Shown: positions 25,577 through 33,228 of the stretch, in pieces
Layout: every line of letters begins with the position of its first letter
Numbering within the stretch: the stretch's first letter is position 1
Source of the DNA: Microbacterium sp. SL75
Lineage (GTDB): Bacteria > Actinomycetota > Actinomycetes > Actinomycetales > Microbacteriaceae
DNA: 64,000 nucleotides
Direction of reading: 5' to 3'
NCBI RefSeq assembly: GCF_026625865.1
Contig: NZ_CP113067.1
Location: forward strand, 1,550,001 to 1,614,000
Notes under the pieces: model-generated
What the model was told of the DNA's origin: nothing
Database searches by the model: none
What the model saw: the letters and a program-made list of their open reading frames with translations, nothing else
Position numbers and translations under genes: made by a program

Positions 25577-25759
25577 TCAGGCCTTCTCGTTGTCGTATTC
25601 GTCGCTGTACTGGTCGGCCCACTTGTCGACGTACGCGTCTTCACCCGGAGCGGGTGCACCCAGTTCGCGCTCGAGAGCGGAGTAGTTCACCGAATAGGTG
25701 TCGTACTTCAGCTCACGGGCGATCTTGGTGTTCTTCGCCTTCTGACGGCCACGCCCCAT
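25577..25759 (-). CDS. DUF3073 family protein
   Basis: A 60-residue protein, MGRGRQKAKNTKIARELKY at the N-terminus, which is the diagnostic start of the actinobacterial DUF3073 family. It has a basic head and an acidic tail (DKWADQYSDEYDNEKA). ATG 25759 has GAGGGGG just upstream. The function is unknown; the basic N-terminus suggests nucleic-acid binding. It is divergent from the universal stress gene with about 160 bases between. Confidence 0.9.
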   Translation of the reverse strand: MGRGRQKAKNTKIARELKYDTYSVNYSALERELGAPAPGEDAYVDKWADQYSDEYDNEKA

Positions 25760-25922
25760 GCGAGACCCCCTCACGATCGACGTCGAGGGCCGACTGTGGG
25801 CCCTGCGTATTGCGGTTCCGGACCGAGCCGGTAAGAGTAACAGCCAGGATATCACGGCGTATTCCGGCCGAGCCGTCGAGCGGCGGCCGCCGGGTCCATC
25901 GCCGTCGTAGAGAGGAGCCGTC

Positions 25923-26438
25923 ATGACCGACCAGCCCCGCGCGAGCACCGGCAATGGAATGGTGATCGCAGGCGTCGTACCCGGGCAGTCCGCCCGCATC
26001 GTGCGCGAGGCAGCCCACTATGCAGCTCTCGCTCACGCCGAGCTGGTCGTCGCCCACGTCGATACGACGCGCTTCGTGGCCTTCGAGGATCCCGACGGCT
26101 ACGTGCACTCGTCCACCGTCGATGTCGCCGGGGCTGCGGCCAAAGCCGCCCTCGACGAGGTGCGCCGCATGACGGCCGAGGTGCTGGCCGGCAGCTCCGT
26201 CACCTGGACCGTGCGCCAGCTCATCGGAGACCCGGCGCTGGCGCTGATCCAGCTCGCCGATGAGAACGACGCCTCGCTGATCGTGGTCGGAACGCGAAAG
26301 CGCGGCCTCGGTGAGTCCTTACGCGAGTTCCTCACCGGCTCCGTCGCCGCGCGCCTGAGCCACCGGCAGCGCCGACCGGTTCTCGTCATCCCGCAGGGAG
26401 AATCGGTCGGCGCCGAGGACGAGTTGCCGTGGGAATGA
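25923..26438 (+). CDS. Universal stress protein (UspA family, ATP-binding type)
   Basis: A 171-residue single-domain Usp protein. The ATP-binding signature G-2x-G-9x-G-S/T is seen as GTRKRGLGESLREFLTGSVA, with the preceding LIVVG. The N-terminal strand is MVIAGVVPGQSARIVREAAH. ATG 25923 is preceded by GAGAGGAG. The role is stress tolerance by nucleotide-dependent binding, from family knowledge. It is convergent with a PadR gene only four bases away. Confidence 0.9.
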   Translation: MTDQPRASTGNGMVIAGVVPGQSARIVREAAHYAALAHAELVVAHVDTTRFVAFEDPDGYVHSSTVDVAGAAAKAALDEVRRMTAEVLAGSSVTWTVRQLIGDPALALIQLADENDASLIVVGTRKRGLGESLREFLTGSVAARLSHRQRRPVLVIPQGESVGAEDELPWE

Positions 26439-26442
26439 CGCT

Positions 26443-27048
26443 CTAGCCGCGCATCGCCCGTGCGACGGCTTCGGAGGCCTGGCCCAGCGCCGACTCGATG
26501 TCGTCGACTCCGGATGCCGCGAGCTCCCCGCCGCGCGCGACGTGCGCCCGCAGCTCGGAGCGCACGCGCCCGCGGAACTCGTTGATCGCGGCATCGGCGC
26601 GCGACAGCTGCTCGCGGCTGCGCGATCGCGCGTCGTCGGCCGGGGTCGCCTGTGCCTGCTCGCGTGCGTCGCGCGAGGCGGCGGCCAGGTCGGCGCGCAG
26701 GCTCCGCATGGCGTCGCGCACACTGCCGCGCACCTCGTCGGCGATCAGGCGGACGCTGTCGGCGAGACCGGCCTGGATGCCCTCGAGGTCGCCCGAGCGT
26801 GCTGCGACTTCGGCGTGGCCGGCATCGGTGATCTCGTAGACGGTCTTGCGGCCGTCGACGGTCTTGGTGACCAGGCCCTCCTCTTCGAGCTTCGAGAGTC
26901 GGGGGTAGATGGTGCCGGCGGAGGGCGAGTAGGTGCCGCCCGTGCGCTCGGAGAGGGCCTGCATGAGGTCGTAGCCGTGGCGCGGGGCCTCGTCGAGCAG
27001 GCTCAGGATGTACAGGCGCAGATCGCCGTGCGAGAAGACGGGGCTCAT
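26443..27048 (-). CDS. PadR-family regulator with long helical C-terminus
   Basis: A 201-residue regulator. Residues 1-80 are the PadR winged helix (SHGDLRLYILSLLDEAPRHG, GTYSPSAGTIYPRLSKLEEE, wing DGRKTVYEITDAG). The remaining 120 residues are Ala/Arg/Glu-rich and strongly helical, longer than in most PadR proteins, so an extended coiled coil is likely. ATG 27048 overlaps the stop of the DUF4097 gene (TGATG). It is thus the second gene of an operon whose promoter carries twin palindromes at 27911-27951. Autorepression and control of DUF4097 are inferred. Confidence 0.88.
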   Translation of the reverse strand: MSPVFSHGDLRLYILSLLDEAPRHGYDLMQALSERTGGTYSPSAGTIYPRLSKLEEEGLVTKTVDGRKTVYEITDAGHAEVAARSGDLEGIQAGLADSVRLIADEVRGSVRDAMRSLRADLAAASRDAREQAQATPADDARSRSREQLSRADAAINEFRGRVRSELRAHVARGGELAASGVDDIESALGQASEAVARAMRG

Positions 27049-27893
27049 CACCACTCCTCCTCTCCGGCGAGCTCCTCGGGGCGCAGGCCCGAGATGCCGC
27101 GGCGCAGGACCGTGATCTCGCCCGAGACGGTGTTGGCGCGCACGTCGACGAACGAGCCCGCGAGGGTGCCGGTCGAGCCGGTGTAGTTCGTCGGGCCGGA
27201 GCCGGAGCGCACGTGGCCGTCGATCTGCACGCGCCCGCTCACCGACCGCGAGACGTAGTTCGCGGGCAGGGACCGGTCGAGGCGGATGGTCGCCGTGCCG
27301 TTGACGGAGTTGAGGGTGATCGACTGGGTGGGCCCGCTCGAGTCGACGAGCATGGCGCCCGAGACGGTGTCGATCGAGGCCTTCGTGATGCGGCCGGTGG
27401 CCGCGACGTCTCCTGAGACGCTGTTGGCGCTGAGCGCGCCCTCGAGCTCGCGCACCTGCACGTCGCCCGAGACGGCGTTGAGGCTGACATCGCCCCGCAG
27501 GCCGTCGACGATGATGTCGCCCGACACGGTGTTGAGCCGTACGTCGGTGCGCAGACCCGAGACGAGCGCGCTCGCGCTCACGACGCCGAGGGTGAGGGCG
27601 ACCGTGCGCGGCACCGCGACGCTCACCTCGGCCTTGGGGCCGCCGGATCCGAAGTTGCGGAAGACCTCGGGGAATTTGTCCCACCGTAGCTGCGGGTGGT
27701 CGATCTCGAGGCGGCCGTCGACCATCTCGATGCGCAGGTCTTTGACCGTGACGCCGTGCACCTCGATGCGGGCGTCGGGTTCGTCGTGGGCGATCACGTC
27801 GACCTGGCCGCCGACGAGTCCGATCTTGAGTTCGCGCAAGGCGTCGACGTCGATGACGCGGGTCTCGCCGGGGTGGACGATCCATTTCTCCAT
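27048..27893 (-). CDS. DUF4097 beta-helix protein
   Basis: A 281-residue protein of the DUF4097 (adhesin/LiaI-associated) family. It begins MEKWIVHPGETRVIDVDALR and then forms a right-handed beta-helix-like series with recurring N-x-V-S-G-D motifs (RLNTVSGDIIVDGL, LNAVSGDVQVREL, NSVSGDVAATGR, DTVSGAMLVD). There is no signal peptide or membrane segment, so it is cytosolic or peripheral. A GAGGAG site precedes ATG 27893. In other bacteria such proteins accompany PspC/LiaF envelope-stress or PadR systems. The biochemical role is unknown. Confidence 0.88.
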   Translation of the reverse strand: MEKWIVHPGETRVIDVDALRELKIGLVGGQVDVIAHDEPDARIEVHGVTVKDLRIEMVDGRLEIDHPQLRWDKFPEVFRNFGSGGPKAEVSVAVPRTVALTLGVVSASALVSGLRTDVRLNTVSGDIIVDGLRGDVSLNAVSGDVQVRELEGALSANSVSGDVAATGRITKASIDTVSGAMLVDSSGPTQSITLNSVNGTATIRLDRSLPANYVSRSVSGRVQIDGHVRSGSGPTNYTGSTGTLAGSFVDVRANTVSGEITVLRRGISGLRPEELAGEEEW

Positions 27894-27910
27894 GGCTGTT
27901 TCTCCTCACT

Positions 27911-27961
27911 CGCGATATATCGCGTTGATCCGAGTATCGCGATATATCGCGAGTTGGTCAA
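27911..27961 (-). promoter_or_regulatory. Promoter with twin CGCGATATATCGCG operators
   Basis: Two identical 14-base perfect palindromes, CGCGATATATCGCG, lie at 27911-27924 and 27938-27951, with centres 27 bases apart. On the minus strand TTGACC (27956-27961) and GATACT (27933-27938) form a -35/-10 pair with 17-base spacing. One operator fills the spacer and overlaps the -10 by one base; the other lies just downstream. The DUF4097 gene starts at 27893. The PadR protein encoded in the same operon is the likely repressor. Confidence 0.8.
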
Positions 27962-28057
27962 CCCTGTTCGACGAGAGAGCGCGTACGGGTTGTCAAGCCG
28001 AGTGCGGCGGGAGGCGCCGGCCCCTAGCGTCGGGATTCCCGACGGAAGGAGACGGCC

Positions 28058-28327
28058 ATGCCGCAGGGGCGAGGATCGAACAGCCTGAAGGACCCCGATC
28101 TGTACGAGGAGCTGCGGAAGCAGGGCGACTCGAAAGAGAAGGCCGCGCGCATCTCCAACGCCGCCGCCGCTCGAGGTCGTGGCGCGATCGGCGAGAAGGG
28201 CGGCCACGCCGAGAACTACGAGGACCGCACGGTCGCGGAGTTGAAGAAGCGCGCGAAGGAGCTCGGGCTGACCGGGTACTCGGGCAAGAAGAAGGCGGAG
28301 CTCATCGACATGCTCCGCACGCACTGA
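28058..28327 (+). CDS. Small Rho-N/SAP-like domain protein
   Basis: An 89-residue basic protein. The N-terminal half (LKDPDLYEELRKQGDSKEKA ARISNAAAARGR) resembles the DUF7218-type small actinobacterial proteins. The C-terminal half (VAELKKRAKELGLTGYSGKK KAELIDMLRTH) is a Rho-termination-factor N-terminal / SAP-like helix-extended-loop-helix, which binds nucleic acids. The start has AGGAG (AAGGAGACGGCC ATG). The topoisomerase IB gene begins four bases after its stop, so the pair is co-transcribed and a shared role on DNA is plausible. Confidence 0.85.
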   Translation: MPQGRGSNSLKDPDLYEELRKQGDSKEKAARISNAAAARGRGAIGEKGGHAENYEDRTVAELKKRAKELGLTGYSGKKKAELIDMLRTH

Positions 28328-28331
28328 CGCG

Positions 28332-29297
28332 ATGGCCCGTCTCGTCCGGGTCCGCCCCTACGAAGACCCCGGGTACCGTCGGGTGCGCTCCGGCTCGGGC
28401 TTCCGATTCGTCGATCACACCGGGGCCGCCGTGCCCGAACGCGAGGCCGAACGCGCGCGCGGGCTGGTCATCCCCCCGGCCTGGCGCGAGGTGTGGATCG
28501 CCCGCGAGCCCAATGCGCACATCCAAGCCGTCGGCACCGATGAGGCCGGGCGGCGGCAGTACACATACCACGCGGACTGGTCGAAGCGTCAGGACAAGGG
28601 CAAGTTCGCCCGTGCCCTGCAGCTCGCCGAGACCCTGCCCCGAGCGCGCGCCCGCGTCACGCAATCGCTCCGCCGCGCCGAGATCGACCGCGAGCGGGTG
28701 CTGGCGGTGTCGTTCCGCTTCCTCGACCTGGTCGCCCCGCGCGTGGGCAACGCCCGATACTTCGTCACGAATGGGAGCAGGGGGCTCACGACTCTGCAGA
28801 GACGCGATGCCACGGTCGACGGCGACCTGATCCGTCTGTCGTTCCCCGCCAAGAGCGGCAAGCGCGCCGAGCTCTCGCTGCGCGATGCGGAGCTGGCATC
28901 CATCGTCGAAGAACTTGCCCTCGGGCGCTCGCGGGCGGCGCTGTTGAGCTATAGGCGCGGGCGCCGACGCGTTCCCCTGACCCCCGGCGACGTGAACGCG
29001 TGCGTCCGCTCCCTCACGGGTGGCCCGTTCAGCGCGAAGGACTTCCGCACCCTGCGCGGCACGATCCTCGCGGCCGAGTCGCTCGCGAACGCGGGCACGA
29101 CGGGCGGGAAGAACGAGCGCAAGAAGGCCGAGGTCGCCGCGGTGCGCGCCACCGCCGACGCGCTCGGGAACACGCCTGCCGTGGCGAAGGCGAGCTACAT
29201 CGACCCGCGTGTCTTCTCGCTCTATCGCAGGGGTCGCACGATGGAGCTGGGCGGCTCGAGGGACGCCGCGATCAGGCGGCTGATCCTGGGGGAGTGA
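28332..29297 (+). CDS. Poxvirus-type DNA topoisomerase IB
   Basis: A 321-residue bacterial type IB topoisomerase, relaxing supercoils by a 3'-phosphotyrosyl intermediate. The N-terminal domain has PPAWREVWIAREPNAHIQAV GTDEAGRRQY. The catalytic core shows Arg in LDLVAPRVGNARY, Lys in SFPAKSGKRAEL, the KDFRTLRGT segment with the second Arg, and the nucleophile Tyr probably in AKASYIDPRVFSLY. Its length is normal. ATG 28332 lies four bases after the upstream small DNA-binding-like gene. It belongs to the sporadic bacterial topo IB family whose physiological role is unclear. Confidence 0.92.
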   Translation: MARLVRVRPYEDPGYRRVRSGSGFRFVDHTGAAVPEREAERARGLVIPPAWREVWIAREPNAHIQAVGTDEAGRRQYTYHADWSKRQDKGKFARALQLAETLPRARARVTQSLRRAEIDRERVLAVSFRFLDLVAPRVGNARYFVTNGSRGLTTLQRRDATVDGDLIRLSFPAKSGKRAELSLRDAELASIVEELALGRSRAALLSYRRGRRRVPLTPGDVNACVRSLTGGPFSAKDFRTLRGTILAAESLANAGTTGGKNERKKAEVAAVRATADALGNTPAVAKASYIDPRVFSLYRRGRTMELGGSRDAAIRRLILGE

Positions 29298-29353
29298 CCC
29301 GGCTCACGGCATCCGGCGGGTCCATCCGGCCGGTCGCCCGATAGCGTGAAGGC

Positions 29354-30475
29354 GTGCGAGACGAGACCCCCGACGACCGTCACCGATCGGTCCGTGGGGC
29401 CGCGCCCCGCCCGGCCGGGTCCGCCCCCACCGACCGATCGGCCCGTGCGGCCACGCCCCGCCAGGTCGGAGCCGCCCCCACCATCCACGATGTGGCGGCG
29501 GCCGCGGGGGTGTCGAAGTCGGTGGTCTCGCGGGCGCTCTCCGGGGCGTCCGGGGTCGCCGCGCACACCGTCGACCGCGTCCGGCGGGCGGCGACGGAGC
29601 TCGGTTACGTCGCCAACGCGCACGCGCGGGGGATGTCGGCTCACCGGAGCCACACCCTCGGCGTCTTCGTCCGTGACGCCGCGACGCCGTTCTACGGCCA
29701 CCTGCTGACCGCGTTCCAGGAGCAGGCGGCTGCTCGCGGGTACCGGGTCGTCACCGCGACCGGGGCGGGATCCTTTTCCGTGGACGACGAGCGCCGCGCC
29801 CTCGAGACACTCGTCGCGCTGCGGGTGGAGGGACTGATCGTCTGCAGCGGCGCGCTCCCCGTCGAGGACATCACGCCCTTCGCGCGGCGTATCCCCGCGG
29901 TCGTCGCGGGGCGCCCGGAGGAGGACCCGACGATCAGCAGCGTGTACTGCGACGAGGTGGGCGGTGGCCGCGCCCTCGCCGATCACGTGGCCGACCTCGG
30001 GCATCGCAGGGTCGCGGTGATGACCTTCACCCCGGTCTCGTCGATCACCCAGTCGCGGCGCACGCACGCGATGGCCGAGCGCCTGCGGGAGCGCGGCGTC
30101 GACGTCGTCACTCTGAGCGGTGACGATGCCGGACCGGGCTTCGACGGGGCCGACGCGATCGTCGCGGGCGTCCTCGGGGCCGGCGGGGTCACCGCCTTCA
30201 TGGCGCCGAGCGACGCGTGGGCGGTGGCGGCCCTCGAGGCGCTGCGCGTGCGCGGGGTCGCCGTGCCCTCGGAGATGTCGGTGACGGGTTACGACGGCGT
30301 CACGCCGTTCATGACATCCCTGCTGGGTCTGACGTCGTGGCGCCAGCCGCTGCGGACGATCGGCCGGCTGTCGGTCGACGCGGTCGTCGATCAGATCGAT
30401 GGACTCGCCACCACGGTGACGCACCACGCGATCGACGGAGAACTGGTTCCCGGGCGTACGGCCGCCGCCCTCTGA
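29354..30475 (+). CDS. LacI-family transcriptional regulator
   Basis: A 373-residue regulator, slightly longer than usual because of a disordered, basic N-terminal extension of about 40 residues containing a 17-residue tandem repeat. The HTH follows (PTIHDVAAAAGVSKSVVSRA LSGASGVAAHTVDRVRRAA), then the hinge ELGYVANAHARGMSAHRS and a periplasmic-binding-protein-like core (TLGVFVRDAATPFYGHLL, TGYDGVTPFM, SWRQPLRTIG). The start is GTG 29354. If the extension is not translated, GTG/ATG starts nearer the HTH would be needed, and none is obvious. Its probable operators are the two identical 15-base sites at 30546 and 32252. Confidence 0.9.
   Translation: MRDETPDDRHRSVRGAAPRPAGSAPTDRSARAATPRQVGAAPTIHDVAAAAGVSKSVVSRALSGASGVAAHTVDRVRRAATELGYVANAHARGMSAHRSHTLGVFVRDAATPFYGHLLTAFQEQAAARGYRVVTATGAGSFSVDDERRALETLVALRVEGLIVCSGALPVEDITPFARRIPAVVAGRPEEDPTISSVYCDEVGGGRALADHVADLGHRRVAVMTFTPVSSITQSRRTHAMAERLRERGVDVVTLSGDDAGPGFDGADAIVAGVLGAGGVTAFMAPSDAWAVAALEALRVRGVAVPSEMSVTGYDGVTPFMTSLLGLTSWRQPLRTIGRLSVDAVVDQIDGLATTVTHHAIDGELVPGRTAAAL
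29382..29482 (+). repeat. 50-base tandem duplication in the LacI coding sequence
   Basis: 29382-29431 and 29433-29482 are imperfect direct repeats with a 51-base period, both starting ACCGATCGG and ending CCGCCCCCACC. They encode the 17-residue units RSVRGAAPRPAGSAPT and RSARAATPRQVGAAPT just before the DNA-binding domain. Confidence 0.75.
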
Positions 30476-30545
30476 CGTCGTCACCGTCCGTTCACCCACC
30501 GGATGCCGCGACGTCGACCGGCGCGCGACCGTTCCGCGGAGAATG

Positions 30546-30557
30546 GGGAACGTTCCC
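30546..30557 (+). promoter_or_regulatory. LacI-type operator, copy 1
   Basis: GGGAACGTTCCC is a perfect 12-base palindrome 23 bases before the 2H phosphoesterase start. With the following TAT it forms a 15-base sequence identical to that at 32254-32268. The central CG with flanking AA/TT is typical of LacI-family operators. Confidence 0.65.
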
Positions 30558-30580
30558 TATCGGCATCACGGAGAGTCCGC

Positions 30581-31237
30581 ATGAACGACCACATCGCCCA
30601 CAAGCTGCCCCGAGACGACAGCGATCCCTTCCGCTACGGCATCTATCTGCGTCCCGACGCGAAGACCTGCCGCGCGGTGACCGCGGTGACCGACCAGCTG
30701 CGCGCTCAGTACGGCTTGCTCTCCGCGGGCGCGTTCCCCCCGCACGCCACCCTCGTGGGCAGTCAGCCGTTCGGATTCTCGGAGCCCGCTGTCGTCGACG
30801 CGCTCACCGAGCTGCTCGACGGTCGCCCGGCCTTCACCGTGCACAACGCCGGCGTCCGCGCGCAGGGTCGGGGCTACGTCTACGACGTGAGTGAGAACCC
30901 CGACGGCTCGGTGAACGACGACCTGGTGAGTCTGGCTCGCGACATCGAGGCGACGGTCGCCCCGTTCCGCGCGCCGATGAACAACCCCCTGCCCAACGAC
31001 TTCGTCCCGGAGCTCTACCGCGGACACCTCTCGCTCGCGTCGCACGACCTGTACGTGCGTCCCGACCTGTACGAAGAGGTGGGGGAGTTCATCCGAGAGC
31101 TCGACGTCCCCGTCCCCGGCGGCTTCCCGGGACGCACGGTGGTGATGTACCGCACCTCGAGCCCCGATTGGTCGGGACGCTGGTGGCAGACGATGACGTG
31201 GGAGCACGTGCGCACCTGGAATCTCGCCGGGGCGTAG
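30581..31237 (+). CDS. 2H phosphoesterase (2'-5' RNA ligase / cyclic phosphodiesterase superfamily)
   Basis: A 218-residue protein with the two H-x-T/S motifs of the 2H superfamily: PPHATLVG and RGHLSLAS. These enzymes open 2',3'- or 1,2-cyclic phosphates. ATG 30581 is chosen for the GGAGAG site and because the LacI-type operator lies directly upstream; the frame is open from 30503. There is no signal peptide, so it acts in the cytosol. Shared operator sequence with the ABC importer at 32284 suggests a substrate such as a cyclic phosphate or phosphodiester of a sugar or polyol, which is inference. Confidence 0.82.
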   Translation: MNDHIAHKLPRDDSDPFRYGIYLRPDAKTCRAVTAVTDQLRAQYGLLSAGAFPPHATLVGSQPFGFSEPAVVDALTELLDGRPAFTVHNAGVRAQGRGYVYDVSENPDGSVNDDLVSLARDIEATVAPFRAPMNNPLPNDFVPELYRGHLSLASHDLYVRPDLYEEVGEFIRELDVPVPGGFPGRTVVMYRTSSPDWSGRWWQTMTWEHVRTWNLAGA

Positions 31238-31250
31238 GCCGCTCGGACGT

Positions 31251-31282
31251 GTCCGGATGCCGCACGGTCGCGGCATCCGGAC
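31251..31282. terminator. Bidirectional terminator
   Basis: GTCCGGATGCCGC (31251-31263) and GCGGCATCCGGAC (31270-31282) form a perfect 13-bp stem with a six-base loop. It sits between the convergent 2H phosphoesterase and inositol-monophosphatase-family genes. Both arms contain the window's common GGATGCC heptamer. Confidence 0.8.
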
Positions 31283-31286
31283 GCTC

Positions 31287-32123
31287 TCACTGCCCGGCCG
31301 GCATCCACTGCCCGGACAGGGCGCGCAGGCGTCGAATGAGCACTCCGTGCTCTCCGCCCGCTCCCTCCGCGACGTAGTCGAGGCTCTCCTGGGCGCGAGC
31401 GACCTCGACGCCGGAGCGGAAGCCCGTGTACGTGCCACCGGCCCGTTCGAGGATGTGGGCTCCGGCGGCCACGTCCCAGGGGTGGGTATCGAAGCCCATC
31501 GTGGCGTCCGCCCATCCGGCCGCGACGTGCGCGAGGTTCAGTGCCCCGCTGCCGGTGCTGTGGTGGTGCTGGTACGTGCGCGTGATCTCGGCGAGCAGGT
31601 CGAAGGCGCCCTCGCCCAGGAGGTCGACGTCGTGCTGTCCGGGAAAGCTCGTGAGCAGGGTGGAGAGTTCGGCGGGGCCGGACGCCGATCGCATCGGGAC
31701 CCCGTTCACGTGGGCGTGCTCCCTGTCGGCCGAGAACATGTTGTCTGCGACGGGGTCGAACACGACGCCCGCGACGACCTCGCCGTCGAGCTCGGCGGCG
31801 ATCGAGATGCACCAGTAGGCGAGACCGCGCGCGAAGTTGGCGGTGCCGTCGATCGGGTCGATGATCCATCGCAGGGGTGCGTCGCCCGAGCTGCCGGTCT
31901 CTTCGCCCAGGATCACCGAGTCGGGTGCGCCGTCCTGGAGGATCCCGGCGATGGTGGCCTCGGCCGCTCTGTCGTGGATCGTCACGACGTCGTGCACGTC
32001 GCGCTTGAACGACACGCTCATGTCGGAGCGGAACGCGGCGAGCAGTGCCGGCGCGGCGGATCTCGCGGCCCTCTCGGCCAGGGCGCGAAGGTCGTCGGGG
32101 GAGGGGGAGGGGTGCGTGGTCAT
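31287..32123 (-). CDS. Inositol monophosphatase family protein
   Basis: A 278-residue Mg-dependent phosphatase of the IMPase/FBPase superfamily. Metal-binding motifs are ILGEETGSSG (Glu), WIIDPIDGTANFARG (the D-P-x-D-G-T signature) and THPWDVAAGAHILERAGG (the W-D-x-A-A-G signature). Substrates in the family include inositol phosphate, 3'-phosphoadenosine phosphates, histidinol phosphate and fructose bisphosphate; sequence alone does not decide. It is divergent from the ABC permease gene, and the operator at 32252-32265 lies between them. It is therefore probably in the same LacI regulon. Confidence 0.88.
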   Translation of the reverse strand: MTTHPSPSPDDLRALAERAARSAAPALLAAFRSDMSVSFKRDVHDVVTIHDRAAEATIAGILQDGAPDSVILGEETGSSGDAPLRWIIDPIDGTANFARGLAYWCISIAAELDGEVVAGVVFDPVADNMFSADREHAHVNGVPMRSASGPAELSTLLTSFPGQHDVDLLGEGAFDLLAEITRTYQHHHSTGSGALNLAHVAAGWADATMGFDTHPWDVAAGAHILERAGGTYTGFRSGVEVARAQESLDYVAEGAGGEHGVLIRRLRALSGQWMPAGQ

Positions 32124-32251
32124 GGTTCTCCTCGGGGGTCAGGGGGATTGATTCAGGTGCTCGTGAACGCCGCGTGAACGCTCGGCGACCGCTCGCCGGT
32201 CGCCTTGACCTCGTCTCTCGCGGTGTCGCAGAGTGAGTCCGTCATCAAAAA

Positions 32252-32265
32252 AGGGAACGTTCCCT
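32252..32265. promoter_or_regulatory. LacI-type operator, copy 2
   Basis: AGGGAACGTTCCCT is a perfect 14-base palindrome between the divergent IMPase-family gene (start 32123) and the ABC permease gene (start 32284). The 15 bases GGGAACGTTCCCTAT are identical to those in front of the 2H phosphoesterase gene. Confidence 0.7.
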
Positions 32266-32283
32266 ATGACGGAAAGGTAGCCG

Positions 32284-33228
32284 ATGTCGCTCTCGACACT
32301 CGACCGCCGGCCGACGCTCGCCGACCGTCGTCGGCCGGCTTCGACCCTGGCCTGGCGGCGCGCCGACCGACGCGTGGGTGCCGCTCTGATGGTTCCGGCG
32401 CTCGCGGTCTTCGCCGTCTTCGTCTTCTTTCCCCTCGGCCGGGTCGTCTGGCTCAGCACCCAGGGAACCGACATCTTCGGCCAGGCCGCCGGGTTCGTGG
32501 GGACGAAGAACTTCGCGACGATCTTCACCGATCCCCAGTTCGGCGACACGCTGTGGCGGACGGCCGTGTTCTGCGTCGCGGTCGTGGTCGGTCGCATCGT
32601 CGTCGGGCTGCTCATCGTCATCCCGTTGACGGCGAAGCTCCGCGGCATCCGCGTCTTCCGCGCCCTGCTGACCTCGCCCCTCGTGGCCTCGGTCTCGGTG
32701 GCCTCGGTCGCCTTCGCCGCGATGCTCGCTCCGGCCGGCGGGCTGGTCAACTCCGTGATCGCGCGCTTCGGGGGCACGCCGGTGCCGTGGCTGACCAGCA
32801 CCCAGTGGGCCATGCCGAGCGTGATCGCCGTCACCGTGTGGGGATCTCTCGGATTCACCGTGCTGCTGCTGCTCGGGGCCTTCGGCGCGATCGATCCCGA
32901 CGTGATCGAGGCGGCCCACCTCGACGGGGCGGGTCCCCTCCGCACGCTCTGGTCGATCTCTCTGCCGCTGATCACGCCGACCCTGTTCTTCATCGTGGTC
33001 ACCGGTGCCGTCGAGGCGCTCACGACGTTCGGGCAGATCCAGATCCTCACCGGCGGCGGCCCGGCGAACTCGACGACGACGCTGGTCTACACGATCTATC
33101 AGGCGGCGTTCGGGGCGGGGAGCGCCAACTTCGGCATCGCCGCGGCAGTGGGCGTCGTGCTGTTCCTGCTCGTGCTCGGCCTCTCGCTCGTCCAGTTCGG
33201 CATCCTCGAGAAGCGAGTGAACTACTGA
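32284..33228 (+). CDS. ABC sugar importer, permease (UgpA/MalF type)
   Basis: A 314-residue inner-membrane permease with about six helices. The EAA loop that contacts the ATPase is EAAHLDGAGPLRTLWSISLP near residue 220. VEALTTFGQIQILTGGGPAN is typical of the MalF/UgpA branch. The next permease ATG overlaps the stop (TGATG), so both are one operon with the binding protein. No ATPase gene is present, as is common in actinobacteria that share an MsiK-type ATPase. Confidence 0.92.
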   Translation: MSLSTLDRRPTLADRRRPASTLAWRRADRRVGAALMVPALAVFAVFVFFPLGRVVWLSTQGTDIFGQAAGFVGTKNFATIFTDPQFGDTLWRTAVFCVAVVVGRIVVGLLIVIPLTAKLRGIRVFRALLTSPLVASVSVASVAFAAMLAPAGGLVNSVIARFGGTPVPWLTSTQWAMPSVIAVTVWGSLGFTVLLLLGAFGAIDPDVIEAAHLDGAGPLRTLWSISLPLITPTLFFIVVTGAVEALTTFGQIQILTGGGPANSTTTLVYTIYQAAFGAGSANFGIAAAVGVVLFLLVLGLSLVQFGILEKRVNY

